Of a DNA stretch of 64,000 nucleotides, positions 9,348 to 17,739 are shown in pieces. The DNA is taken from positions 21,363 through 85,362 of the forward strand of contig CAIODZ010000031.1 in the NCBI GenBank assembly GCA_903857265.1, read 5' to 3'. Below the pieces are notes generated by a model. That model was not told the origin of the DNA. It did not search any database and saw only the letters and a list, made by a program, of their open reading frames with translations. Source of the DNA: an uncultured Phycisphaerales bacterium. GTDB lineage: Bacteria; Planctomycetota; Phycisphaerae; Sedimentisphaerales; Anaerobacaceae. Within the stretch, counting starts at the first letter, position 1. Each line of letters starts with the position of its first letter. Both the position numbers and the translations under genes were made by a program.

Positions 9348-10202
9348 TCAGGCGTTGCTTTCAAGCATTCCGCGGAGTCGTTCCATTTCGCCGTCTTTCA
9401 TACGATAACAGTGCTCGGTATCGGGGTATTTGCCCGCTCTTACCTGGTTTGCGTATTCGGCAAAGGCAGCGATTGTGGCGTCGCCGAGGTTGGCGAAGCT
9501 TTTGGCGAACTTCGGCTGATGTCCCTGTGACAAACCGAGAATATCGGGCGCGATGAGGATTTGCCCATCGCAGTGCGGACCTGAGCCGCAACTGATAACA
9601 GGCGCCTCGTTTTGCTCTGTTATTATTTTGGCGACCTCAGCGCAAACACCTTCGAGAAGCAGCGCGATTGCGCCGGCGTTTACCATTTGCTTTGCAAGTG
9701 CGATAAGCTCGGCGGCCATTTCCGCGGTCGAGGCCTCGGCTTTGAATCTGCCAATCCTGGATATGCTCTGAGGCCTGATGCCGATATGCGCCATAACAGC
9801 CATACCGGCGTCGTTGACTGCTTTGATGACATCCATGTATGCACTCGATGCCTCGATTTTTATTATTTGAGCGCCGCATTCAACGACAAATCTTCCGGCG
9901 TTTTTGACCGCCTCGGCTATGCCCACCTGGTAGGACAGGAAAGGCATATCTGCAATGAGACATACATCGGGGGCGGCTTTCCTTACGGCTGCGGTTATAG
10001 CGACCATAAAATCCATAGTCGCAGGCAGGGTGGAATCGTGCCCAAGGATAACCTGGGCGGCTGAATCGCCTACAAGTATCATCTCGACGTCGGTCTGAGC
10101 AACAAGCCGGGCCGTGGTGTAGTCGTAGCAACTGACTGCCACAACCTTACGACCCTGTTGTTTGGCGTCAATTAAATTGGCTACCGTGATTTTACCTGCC
10201 AT
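9348..10202 (-). CDS. panB: 3-methyl-2-oxobutanoate hydroxymethyltransferase
   Basis: Transfers a hydroxymethyl group from methylene-tetrahydrofolate to alpha-ketoisovalerate to make ketopantoate, the first step of pantothenate and CoA synthesis. The 284-residue protein starts MAGKITVANL and shows the signatures VSCYDYTTARL, VGDSAAQVILGHDSTLP and FLSYQ, plus the late LGLSQGHQPKFAK. The start at 10202 has GGGG 7 bases upstream; the 21 extra codons to 10265 do not look family-like. No panC or panD is in the window. Confidence 0.93.
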   Translation of the reverse strand: MAGKITVANLIDAKQQGRKVVAVSCYDYTTARLVAQTDVEMILVGDSAAQVILGHDSTLPATMDFMVAITAAVRKAAPDVCLIADMPFLSYQVGIAEAVKNAGRFVVECGAQIIKIEASSAYMDVIKAVNDAGMAVMAHIGIRPQSISRIGRFKAEASTAEMAAELIALAKQMVNAGAIALLLEGVCAEVAKIITEQNEAPVISCGSGPHCDGQILIAPDILGLSQGHQPKFAKSFANLGDATIAAFAEYANQVRAGKYPDTEHCYRMKDGEMERLRGMLESNA

Positions 10203-10324
10203 TTGAATACCCCATAAAATAACAACTAACCTGTTAGAATATAGTGAACAAACAGGAGTAATCAAGCGTAAAATTGCAACGTTTTTATGAGGATTTTCGG
10301 GTTTTTAGGCAAGAATTGAAAATT

Positions 10325-10585
10325 TTATGGTTTTTTTAGTGAAAGGACTTGAACCGAGACGTCTCTAAATGTGTAGTGATGAGAAATTTCTCTAAAGAAT
10401 TTCAGGGTATTGGGGCGATTATTTAAGAAGGTAATAATGGAGTCACAGAGGGCATTGACATAAGTAATCATTTTTCTGAGCTTTTCATCACCCTCCTCCG
10501 AAGCCAGGTTCTTAAACAAGAACTTGGCTTTTTTAATTTCAATATTTGGAACGTAGTCAAGAATTGTCTTTTCACTACTGTTAAT
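10325..10585 (-). pseudogene. Probable gene remnant, faintly XpaC-like
   Basis: An open frame of about 86 codons from just after a TAA at 10586-10588 to the stop at 10325. It contains no ATG or GTG at its front; the only near start is a TTG at 10519 inside a hairpin. The translation is protein-like, with regular helical pattern (EKTILDYVPNIEIKKA, then FLNNRPNTLKFFREI), and recalls the C-terminal helical part of the XpaC/5-bromo-4-chloroindolyl-phosphate hydrolysis family. That similarity is from memory and weak. I read it as a decayed fragment; it could also be chance. Confidence 0.3.
10502..10534 (+). terminator. Intrinsic terminator with no known plus-strand gene
   Basis: AGCCAGGTTCTT (10502-10513), loop AAAC, and AAGAACTTGGCT (10518-10529) form a 12-pair helix with one G-U, followed by six Ts. 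The T run is on the plus strand only, while all neighbouring genes (panB, recO) are on the minus strand. It may end a short RNA from the 10.2-10.5 kb gap or block antisense transcription. Confidence 0.7.
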
Positions 10586-10640
10586 TTAGGCAAAATGGGG
10601 TCTTGGGGACATTTTAAACCTTTCGATTCAACGTCCTCTG

Positions 10641-11399
10641 TCAGACATTGAGGATATACTTTGCCATTCTCGGTGGCCGACCAAGCATATCGGTAATATA
10701 GCGAATCAAGATGTCCTCAACGTTTTTCAGGGTGTTTTGGGAAGCAGAGGCAAGCAATTTTGAGTCGGACAGACATTTCGCCGATTCGGCAGTCAGCCGT
10801 ATTTTGTCGGGGAAAGCTCCTTGGCAATCCCTGCAAATCAGGCCCCTTGCGTTATTGCTGAAATACGTTTCCGGCCAGCGAGAATCGAAGCGATTTCTGC
10901 AATTTACACAATAATCGAGGACAGGACACAAGCCGATTTCCGTCAGCAGCACTTGTTGAAACACTATCAAGTTCGCCAGGATTTTGCGGTGCTCATCATT
11001 TGAGCTTCTCTCCTGGCTGGCATCATGAATGAACTGAAGCAAGCTGTCAAACAGGCCCGGGTGTGGGTCGTAATCATTAACCAGGGCATTTACAAGTTCG
11101 GCGGCAAGCAGGCAGGCATTCAACGCAAAGATATCCGCCGACAGCACCGGGTAATTTACCATACCCGCAAGCGGCTCAAATTCAGCAAGAGTCGCCAGCT
11201 TGTCCCTGCCTGAATCCGAGAAGACAATATCGCCATAAGAAAATATCTCGATGGGGCCTCCGAAGGATGACTTCTGTCTTTTCGCGCCTTTGGCGATTAC
11301 GGGGACTTTTCCCGTTTGCCTGGCAAAGAAAGTTACCACCTGCGATGTTTCAGAGTAGTCAACCGCCCTGATGCAGATGCCATGGTCATTGGTCAGCAT
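10641..11399 (-). CDS. recO: DNA repair protein RecO
   Basis: Loads RecA on single-stranded DNA with RecF and RecR. The 252-residue protein has the N-terminal OB fold (ICIRAVDYSETSQVVTFFA), the helical middle and a four-cysteine zinc site, CPVLDYCVNC followed by GLICRDC, as in Deinococcus-type RecO. It overlaps the end of ybeY by 7 bases and forms the last gene of the phoH-pgpH-ybeY-recO run, an order found in several bacteria. Confidence 0.9.
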   Translation of the reverse strand: MLTNDHGICIRAVDYSETSQVVTFFARQTGKVPVIAKGAKRQKSSFGGPIEIFSYGDIVFSDSGRDKLATLAEFEPLAGMVNYPVLSADIFALNACLLAAELVNALVNDYDPHPGLFDSLLQFIHDASQERSSNDEHRKILANLIVFQQVLLTEIGLCPVLDYCVNCRNRFDSRWPETYFSNNARGLICRDCQGAFPDKIRLTAESAKCLSDSKLLASASQNTLKNVEDILIRYITDMLGRPPRMAKYILNV

Positions 11400-11881
11400 T
11401 TTTGACGCCGTTTATTCGAGACGATTTTTCGTTTTTTATCATATACCAGTCCGAATCCTTGCTGTTGCAGAATTTCATCTTCGATTCTGTGCATTATTTT
11501 CGCTTTTTTCGGCTGTAAGTCATCGAAGCCGAGATTATGCAGCAGGCCATGGGTAATATAAAGGGCAAGCTCCGCCTGAGGGGAATGGCCTCGTTTAACG
11601 GCCTGTGTTTTCGCCCTTTCGCCGTTTACCACAAGCTCAAGCAATCTTGGGGCGATTTTGTTTTCCGACAAATCGAACGCCAGACAATCGGTAAAGTTTT
11701 TATGGTTAAGAAATTCGATGTTAAGTTTTCGCATACGGCGATTGCCGACTATGGCAACACTGATGGTTGCCTTCGTCAGGCGGAAGCGTTTACAGATTAC
11801 ACGTATGAGTTTGATGAGCTTGCGACGCGGGCAAGGGATATTTTTGAAATCGCGAATGATATGAACAGTTACGCCTTGCAT
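11393..11881 (-). CDS. ybeY: Endoribonuclease YbeY, third ligand Asp
   Basis: Single-strand endoribonuclease for 16S rRNA maturation and ribosome quality control; 162 residues. The normal zinc motif HGxxHxxGxDH is here HGLLHNLGFDD, so His111 and His115 are kept but the third ligand is Asp121. The companion motif TDCLAFD stands where TDVLSFP is usual. Position between the HD hydrolase and recO supports the call. Aspartate can bind zinc, so activity is possible. The gene overlaps recO by 7 bases and begins 15 bases after its upstream neighbour. Confidence 0.88.
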   Translation of the reverse strand: MQGVTVHIIRDFKNIPCPRRKLIKLIRVICKRFRLTKATISVAIVGNRRMRKLNIEFLNHKNFTDCLAFDLSENKIAPRLLELVVNGERAKTQAVKRGHSPQAELALYITHGLLHNLGFDDLQPKKAKIMHRIEDEILQQQGFGLVYDKKRKIVSNKRRQKC

Positions 11882-11896
11882 AGTTGGTATATCGCT

Positions 11897-13399
11897 TTAC
11901 TGGTTCAGTTCGGGCGGCATATCGGGCGGCTTGGGATAGGCGATTCGCCCATGGTAGTGGGCCGCGAGGGTTTTTGACATACGCGCCTCAATCAAGCTAA
12001 GCTCCCGCAAAGACAGGTCGCACTCGTCAAACTGGCCGTCCTGCAGACGCTTCATCGCCATATTATGTACGACGGCTTCAATCTTTAAAGGTGTCGCTTC
12101 CGGCAAAGTCCTTGTTGCGCCTTCGATTGCGTCCGCAAGCATAACTATTGCGGCCTCTTTTGTCCGCGGCTTTGGACCGGGATATCGAAATTCGCCTTCG
12201 GAAGGAGCCGGCAAATCAGAGGAATCACCTTGTTCGTGCTGTTTCATCGCTTCGTTGTAAAAATACTCAATAAGCATGGTGCCGTGATGTGTTTCGATAA
12301 ATTGTCTCAGGACGGCAGGCAAACCGTATTCTTTTGCCAGCTCCATACCGTCTTTAATATGCCCGGCGATAATCAACTGGCTCATCGCGGGCGAAAGCTC
12401 TTTGTGCCAGCTTATTGAGCCGAGCTGGTTTTCGACGAAATAGCCTGGCTTATTTATTTTGCCTATATCGTGATAGTATGACCCGACTCTGCACAAAAGG
12501 CCGTTGCGTCCTATTGCTTCCGCGGCGGCCTCGGCAATGATGCCAATGAGCAAACTGTGGCTATAGGTTCCCGGCGCTTCCATAGCGAGCCGTCTCAGCA
12601 GGGGCTGGTTTGCATCGCTGTAATCCAGCAAGGTCATACTTGTCGCAATTCGGAAAACCTTTTCGAGAACGGGCAACAGGCCTTGTATCAACACGCCGAC
12701 AAGAAGAGTAACCGCGGCGTTGGGGCCTGCGTCGGCGAATAAATTCCCCGGCAATTCGGGAGAAGATAGATACCTCATAGCGGTTGACATTATAAAAACC
12801 GTTATAGCCGCCACCAAACTTACCTCTAAAAGCCGCATCCTCGTGCGGATTTCCTTAAGTAAAAAGCAATATGGCAGCGCACCGGCGAGCATAGTGAGCA
12901 AAACGCTTAAGTCCGTTACCTGCCCTGTCGCTAAAGAAGCGAGGACGCAGTAAACAAAGCTCATCGCCATAGCGAATCGCTGATTATACGCGATAGTCAG
13001 TATAAGGGCCGTAGCGACGGCTGTGCCCGTAACCCAGAATATCTGGCCGGCCAGCAATACCGCTAATTTCGCACAAATCAGCATTGAAATAAGCAGAACG
13101 ACCAGCCCTATCGTCCTGACACGGTTCTTAATAAGCCGTTTTTGATATTGAGAGATATGGAATGCGGCAGCCAGGCCAATCAGGACAACCACTGTAACAA
13201 TCGCTGCGAGCCGGCCATAGGTCATCTGGCCCTTCGGGTCATATCCGAGCACCGCCACGGATAACAGCACAAAGAGCAGCCAGACAGCCGAGGAGTAAAT
13301 GATGTCTGGGTCCGCCAGCCAGCTCAGGTCGGCAAACTGCTTTGCCATTTCCTTTCGCACCCGACTTCGCCGCTGAGTTGTCCTGTTAAAAAATCCCAC
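11897..13399 (-). CDS. PgpH-like membrane HD phosphohydrolase, short form
   Basis: Family of 7TM-HD proteins that hydrolyse cyclic di-AMP. After a basic N-terminus there are about seven to eight membrane helices (residues about 35-270), then a cytoplasmic HD domain with HSLLIG, YYHDIGK (the HD pair), GHIKDG and ETHHGT. At 500 residues it lacks the large extracytoplasmic 7TM-HDED domain of full PgpH (over 700 residues). The start is a GTG with GGGAG 6 bases upstream. Its place between phoH and ybeY is the standard one. Loss of the sensor domain suggests different control. Confidence 0.85.
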   Translation of the reverse strand: MGFFNRTTQRRSRVRKEMAKQFADLSWLADPDIIYSSAVWLLFVLLSVAVLGYDPKGQMTYGRLAAIVTVVVLIGLAAAFHISQYQKRLIKNRVRTIGLVVLLISMLICAKLAVLLAGQIFWVTGTAVATALILTIAYNQRFAMAMSFVYCVLASLATGQVTDLSVLLTMLAGALPYCFLLKEIRTRMRLLEVSLVAAITVFIMSTAMRYLSSPELPGNLFADAGPNAAVTLLVGVLIQGLLPVLEKVFRIATSMTLLDYSDANQPLLRRLAMEAPGTYSHSLLIGIIAEAAAEAIGRNGLLCRVGSYYHDIGKINKPGYFVENQLGSISWHKELSPAMSQLIIAGHIKDGMELAKEYGLPAVLRQFIETHHGTMLIEYFYNEAMKQHEQGDSSDLPAPSEGEFRYPGPKPRTKEAAIVMLADAIEGATRTLPEATPLKIEAVVHNMAMKRLQDGQFDECDLSLRELSLIEARMSKTLAAHYHGRIAYPKPPDMPPELNQ

Positions 13400-13430
13400 C
13401 TGTGCTCCCTTTGTTTATTTCACAAAAACA

Positions 13431-14390
13431 TCAAGGCGTTAAGTGTTCAGTTTTTGGTTTCGCAGAACGGTCGTAGGCACGAACAATGCTTTGAACGAGC
13501 CGATGCCGTACAATGTCGATTTGCGTCAGTTCGACAACACCGATACCCTTTACGCGGCGCAGGCGTTCGATTGCCTCGACTAAGCCGCTTTTCTGCCCGT
13601 GGGGCAGGTCTATCTGTGTTATGTCGCCGGTGATTATCATCTTGGAGCCGCGTCCCAGCCGGGTAAGGACCATAAGCATCTGCAACGCCGAAGTATTCTG
13701 CGCCTCATCGCAGATTACGACCGACTCATTGAGAGTCCTGCCCCGCATAAAGGCAAGCGGTATAATCTCGATGATGTCCATATCCATAAATTTTCGCATC
13801 TGGCCGAAGTCCATCATATCCTCGAGCGCGTCGAACAGCGGGCGAAGATAGGGATTTACTTTTGCCTGAATGTCACCGGGGAGAAAGCCGAGTTTTTCGC
13901 CCGCCTCAACCGCGGGCCGGGCGAGAATTATGCGCCTTATCTGTTTCCTTTTGAGCATCGATACAGCGACAGCGACAGCGAGATATGTCTTGCCTGTCCC
14001 CGCGGGGCCTATGCAAAACGTAAGGTCGTTGTTGAGCATCGCCTGGATATATTTGAGCTGTCTTTTACTGGAGGGCTCGATTACTTTTTTGTGCGAGTAA
14101 ACAGCAATCGCCTCGGGTGACTGCGGCTCAGTAGAAACGTCAATATCCGAAAGTATGATGCCAACGTCATCGGCGGTGAGAAGGCCTCGTTTGAGCAGGT
14201 GCTTTTGCATCTTGTCGATAACTTCCACCGCCCTGTTGACGTTATCGGCTTTGCCTGCAACGAGGAGATTGTCCTGCCGGGCGGTCATCCTGACATCGAG
14301 GGCATCACGCACCATTCGAAGATTAATATCGGCAGGCCCGAACAATTCGAGTTGTTTGGCTATCGAATCGAGTTGTATTGTTATCTCCAA
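13431..14390 (-). CDS. phoH: PhoH-family ATPase
   Basis: 319-residue cytoplasmic PhoH-like protein, probably an RNA-related ATPase. Residues about 1-110 form the KH-like N-terminal part; the ATPase begins near 125 with QLKYIQAM, Walker A GPAGTGKT and Walker B VVICDEAQN, then TGDITQIDLP. It leads the phoH-pgpH-ybeY-recO run and is preceded by cdsA after only 9 bases, so the whole block may be one transcript. The exact cellular role of PhoH is still unclear; the link with YbeY suggests ribosome or RNA maturation. Confidence 0.92.
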   Translation of the reverse strand: MEITIQLDSIAKQLELFGPADINLRMVRDALDVRMTARQDNLLVAGKADNVNRAVEVIDKMQKHLLKRGLLTADDVGIILSDIDVSTEPQSPEAIAVYSHKKVIEPSSKRQLKYIQAMLNNDLTFCIGPAGTGKTYLAVAVAVSMLKRKQIRRIILARPAVEAGEKLGFLPGDIQAKVNPYLRPLFDALEDMMDFGQMRKFMDMDIIEIIPLAFMRGRTLNESVVICDEAQNTSALQMLMVLTRLGRGSKMIITGDITQIDLPHGQKSGLVEAIERLRRVKGIGVVELTQIDIVRHRLVQSIVRAYDRSAKPKTEHLTP

Positions 14391-14399
14391 GAGCTTCCT

Positions 14400-15212
14400 T
14401 TAGTGCCCCAAAAAAGAAAAGAACAAATAGCCGAACGGCACCGTGATTAAAATCGAATCAACGACATCCAAAATGCCGCCGAAGCCCGGGACGCTGTTTG
14501 ACGAGTCCTTGGTTTCGGCATCGCGTTTGAGCATCGATTCGGCCAAATCGCCAAGCTGACCCAAAAAGGCGAAAACGACGCCGAAAACAATAGCCAGTTG
14601 CCAGGACATTATATCACAAAATACTGCAAAAGCCACTGCTGCCAGAGCCGCCAAAACTACCCCGCCCGCCATACCTTCCCATGTCTTTTTGGGGCTGATT
14701 ATGGGGGAAAATTTGTGTTTGCCAAAAAGCCGGCCCGCGGTATAAGCCCCTATATCAGAACACTTTACGACAAAAACAAGCATAAGCAGGTGCCACGGGC
14801 CAAAGTCAATATATGTCGCCGGCGCAAAGGCGCCCAACAATCCAAGATATAATATCGAAAAGCAGGCGGCTCCGCAGTTGGCGAAAACTCCCGACAAGCC
14901 ATACCGAATTCTTTGATACAGAAAACACACCATGAGAGCAAAACTCAGTAAAAAAAAGATGAACTCCTCCGTCAACGTCAAACGCGGAAGCCAATAGCTA
15001 CTGGTCGCCATCAATACCGAAGCGGGAATCGAAACCGGCAGAAGGATTTTGACGCTTTTCGTTGCTGCTAATTTCGACAGTTCCAGGAGTCCCGGAATCA
15101 TCAACGCCGCGACAAGAACAACGAGCAATAACGGTTTCCATGGGTCAAGCAGAACTATGGCGACGAACGCGATGGTCATCAGTGTTCCGAATATGAATCG
15201 ATATTTTAGCAT
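14400..15212 (-). CDS. cdsA: Phosphatidate cytidylyltransferase
   Basis: Makes CDP-diacylglycerol from phosphatidate and CTP in the inner membrane. 270 residues with about seven membrane helices. The family signature is clear: SDIGAYTAGRLFGKHK, SPKKTWEG, and the C-terminal QLGDLAESMLKRD followed by GFGGILDVVDS. It would normally directly follow uppS; here two accessory genes and repeat blocks separate them. Confidence 0.93.
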   Translation of the reverse strand: MLKYRFIFGTLMTIAFVAIVLLDPWKPLLLVVLVAALMIPGLLELSKLAATKSVKILLPVSIPASVLMATSSYWLPRLTLTEEFIFFLLSFALMVCFLYQRIRYGLSGVFANCGAACFSILYLGLLGAFAPATYIDFGPWHLLMLVFVVKCSDIGAYTAGRLFGKHKFSPIISPKKTWEGMAGGVVLAALAAVAFAVFCDIMSWQLAIVFGVVFAFLGQLGDLAESMLKRDAETKDSSNSVPGFGGILDVVDSILITVPFGYLFFSFLGH

Positions 15213-15221
15213 TTAGTTCCT

Positions 15222-15345
15222 TGTCAGACACAGATTAACACAGTTTTTATTAGACACGGATTAACACGGATTTACACGGTTTTTTTAAGAATTTAGACAC
15301 TGATTTACACAGATTAACACGGTTTTTGTTACTCATTAAATACTA
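15222..15345. repeat. ACACGGATT repeat block A
   Basis: Three degenerate copies of TTAGACACGGATTWACACGG with T-runs between them, just upstream of cdsA. They read in the orientation opposite to blocks at 16378 and 16845, so the nuclease gene between is bordered by inverted copies. Confidence 0.85.
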
Positions 15346-15349
15346 CTCA

Positions 15350-16339
15350 TTATTTTAGTTTACCACCTTGCCAAGCAGAAAATAGTTCATCAAAGGTACA
15401 AAGAAAACCCTTCCTTCCTCCTTTTTGCAATCGATCCTTTTTTACAGGTGGATTAAACACAAGGTACGGTTCGCCAAGAAATAGGAGATAACGCTTTGGA
15501 TATTTCTTCCAATCCCAATATTTTTTGGTGGCATCTATATATGTTTTATGTTTCTTGAACCATCGTTTTCCACGGACAGATTGAATGGCTTGTTGCAGGT
15601 TTTTCCGAGAATCTATTACCTCAAGCCGCTCTATTTTGGATATATAACTTATTCCGTAATGTACCCCTGGATAATCGCGACTTATTTTGTTGGCGAAATG
15701 CGGCGCAAAATATCCTGCCTGGGTTAACTGCCTGTCTTTTCCGTATGATTCACCATATAAACGAGCCTTCAGAAAAAGTCTGAGAGAGCTGGACTCATTA
15801 ATTTCTTTTGTGCAAATTTCATCGGGTTTTTCCTTTTTTATCATGTTATTCGCCTCCAAATATTTGTGAATATCCTCACTAACATATTTTACTCCTCTAT
15901 TAGTTGACTTCCTTAGCTTTTTAAGCAATTTCCCAATATCTTCCCAGCGAATATATAGAGCTTTGCGTTTTTTTTCTTGTTCTGACGGGCTATACGGAGT
16001 TAACAATACACGCCATTTAGCTTTGTATTCGATTGATTGTTTCCATGGATCCTGCCATCCCAATTTGGCCTCGATGACGCCAATTCCTTTAGTTGTTTCG
16101 ACTCGAATATCTGAACGACCATTTTCTTCACTCGTTTCAAGTGAGATTGAACTTGCTGTCCCTTTGAAACCAAATTTTTCCAAGAAGATAGTCGGTTCAA
16201 GTGCCATCAGATACCCTAAAATTGCTGTAAGACGTGTTTCTCTTATTGTTTTTCCGAAAGCTCCAGTCAAAGTGGAAACAACAGAACCCCCTCTAAGTAA
16301 TTCTATCTGTTCAGTCTTATCTACCTTTCTTTTTGGCAT
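15350..16339 (-). CDS. Putative PD-(D/E)XK nuclease, accessory
   Basis: 329-residue soluble protein, not of a family I recognise by name. Residues about 76-95 hold SDIRVETTKGIGVIEAKLGW, which fits the D...ExK core of PD-(D/E)XK nucleases (restriction enzymes and related). The rest is Lys/Trp/Tyr-rich, including WDWKKYPKRYLLFLG. The gene is visibly richer in A and T than cdsA and uppS and sits between them, bordered by repeat blocks, which suggests acquisition. A restriction or defence nuclease is the best guess; no methyltransferase is adjacent. Confidence 0.55.
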   Translation of the reverse strand: MPKRKVDKTEQIELLRGGSVVSTLTGAFGKTIRETRLTAILGYLMALEPTIFLEKFGFKGTASSISLETSEENGRSDIRVETTKGIGVIEAKLGWQDPWKQSIEYKAKWRVLLTPYSPSEQEKKRKALYIRWEDIGKLLKKLRKSTNRGVKYVSEDIHKYLEANNMIKKEKPDEICTKEINESSSLRLFLKARLYGESYGKDRQLTQAGYFAPHFANKISRDYPGVHYGISYISKIERLEVIDSRKNLQQAIQSVRGKRWFKKHKTYIDATKKYWDWKKYPKRYLLFLGEPYLVFNPPVKKDRLQKGGRKGFLCTFDELFSAWQGGKLK

Positions 16340-16377
16340 TTTTTATGAATCTAAAAAATACTAAAGCATAATAAAAA

Positions 16378-16440
16378 AACCGTGTAAATCCGTGTTAATC
16401 CGTGTCTAAAAAAATAACCGTGTCAATCCGCGTCTAACAA
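16378..16440. repeat. ACACGGATT repeat block B
   Basis: The complement-sense form CCGTGTAAATCCGTGTTAAT with a second degenerate copy. It overlaps the 3' end of the GxxExxY gene and supplies its last codons and stop. Confidence 0.85.
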
Positions 16441-16833
16441 GCCATCACTTAAATCCGCTTCCATATCATAACCGAATACTCGTCGTTTTACCTTCACAGA
16501 TTCCCCGAAATTTATCAACAATCCAATCTGCAATCCTGTTGCCTTCAAATAATTTACTAACTGCACTTCATGGGCACTGGCAATTTCACCTACTGCTTTG
16601 ACCTCCACTATAATTTTATCGCTGATAACTATATCGGCGCAATAATCACCAACTGTTTTCCCGTGATAAAGCACTTTGAGTGGGACTTCGACGGCACATT
16701 TTATGCCTTTTTCCTGCAATTCAATCGCAAGGGCGTTTTTATACACTTTTTCGACAAAGCCATATCCGAGTTCCTTATGCACCGCAAATGCCGCGGATAT
16801 GATTTTCTTGGATAATTCGCTATGCCTTAGCAT
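16423..16833 (-). CDS. GxxExxY family protein
   Basis: 136-residue protein of the GxxExxY family, named for a motif seen here as GFVEKVY near residue 25. The pattern YCADIVISDKIIVEVKA is compatible with a PD-(D/E)XK-type fold (D...ExK). Members are common in planctomycetes and similar bacteria, often as solitary genes among repeats; function unknown. The last residues (about DLSDGLLDAD) are encoded partly by repeat block B, so the true ancestral C-terminus may have been different. Repeat blocks stand on both sides. Confidence 0.85.
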   Translation of the reverse strand: MLRHSELSKKIISAAFAVHKELGYGFVEKVYKNALAIELQEKGIKCAVEVPLKVLYHGKTVGDYCADIVISDKIIVEVKAVGEIASAHEVQLVNYLKATGLQIGLLINFGESVKVKRRVFGYDMEADLSDGLLDAD

Positions 16834-16844
16834 TTTATTTTTTA

Positions 16845-16965
16845 ACCGTGTAAACCAGTGTCAATCTGTGTCTAAATCTTTTTAAGAAAACAGTGTCAAT
16901 CCGTGTAAATCCGTGTCTAATTTTTAAAAAATATCGTGTCAATCAGTGTCCGAGAAGCTTGTCGC
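16845..16965. repeat. ACACGGATT repeat block C
   Basis: Several degenerate CCGTGTNAATCNGTGTC copies in the same sense as block B. The final copy overlaps the 3' end of uppS, providing its last codons and TGA stop. Confidence 0.85.
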
Positions 16966-17716
16966 CATCTACGACTGCCCCGAAACGTCTTGTGCGTTTG
17001 GCATAAGCCAGTATCGCTTTTTCGAGGTCGGACTGTTCTAAATCGGGCCAAAGCGTTTCGGTAACATAAAATTCGCTGTAAGAAATCTGCCAGAGCAGGA
17101 AATTGCTGACCCTGAGTTCATTTGCGGTTCGTATGAGCAGGTCGGGGTCGGGTATGCCTGCGGTGCAAAGATGACTGCTGATGCAATTCTCGTCGATATC
17201 ATCCAGCTGAATCTGGCCCGCCTTGTGTTTGCGTGCGATTTCCTTTGTGGCGTCGATAATTTCCGCCCTGCCTCCGTAATTGAGCGCGAGGGCAAAAATC
17301 ATTCCTGTATTTTTAGAGGTCAACTCGATGGTTTTAAGAAGCTCGGTCTTGACTTCCTTTGGCAAAGGGCCTATCCGGCCCAGGTGAACAAGCTTTGCGT
17401 TATCCTCCATAAGCTTGGGACGCATTTTGACAAGATATTCGGCATAGAGGCTCATCAGGGCGTTGACCTCTTCCATCGGCCTTTTCCAGTTTTCCATACT
17501 AAAGGAATACAGGGTCAGCGCCTCGATTCCGAACTCGACGCAGAGATGGGAAATTTTTTCGGCGGCTACTGCGCCCTGGCGGTGACCTTCGGAGCGAGGT
17601 AATCCTCGTTTTTTCGCCCATCGGCCGTTGCCGTCCATTATTATCGCGATACGACGCGGCATTTCTTCGGGTTTTATACCCAGCCGAGAGGCGGTTTGTG
17701 TAAGTTTGTTTTTCAT
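16943..17716 (-). CDS. uppS: Undecaprenyl diphosphate synthase (isoprenyl transferase)
   Basis: Condenses isopentenyl units onto farnesyl diphosphate in cis to make the C55 carrier lipid for peptidoglycan and other wall polymers. 257 residues with IIMDGNGRWAKKRGLPR (catalytic Asp, near residue 24), HRQGA, YSFSMENWKRP, ALNYGGRAEI and DPDLLIRTANELRVSNFLLW. I chose the ATG at 17716; a TTG seven codons upstream is also possible. The C-terminus ends inside repeat block C. It follows purA closely on the same strand. Confidence 0.93.
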   Translation of the reverse strand: MKNKLTQTASRLGIKPEEMPRRIAIIMDGNGRWAKKRGLPRSEGHRQGAVAAEKISHLCVEFGIEALTLYSFSMENWKRPMEEVNALMSLYAEYLVKMRPKLMEDNAKLVHLGRIGPLPKEVKTELLKTIELTSKNTGMIFALALNYGGRAEIIDATKEIARKHKAGQIQLDDIDENCISSHLCTAGIPDPDLLIRTANELRVSNFLLWQISYSEFYVTETLWPDLEQSDLEKAILAYAKRTRRFGAVVDGDKLLGH

Positions 17717-17739
17717 CGATTTGATAATCGACAGCAATC

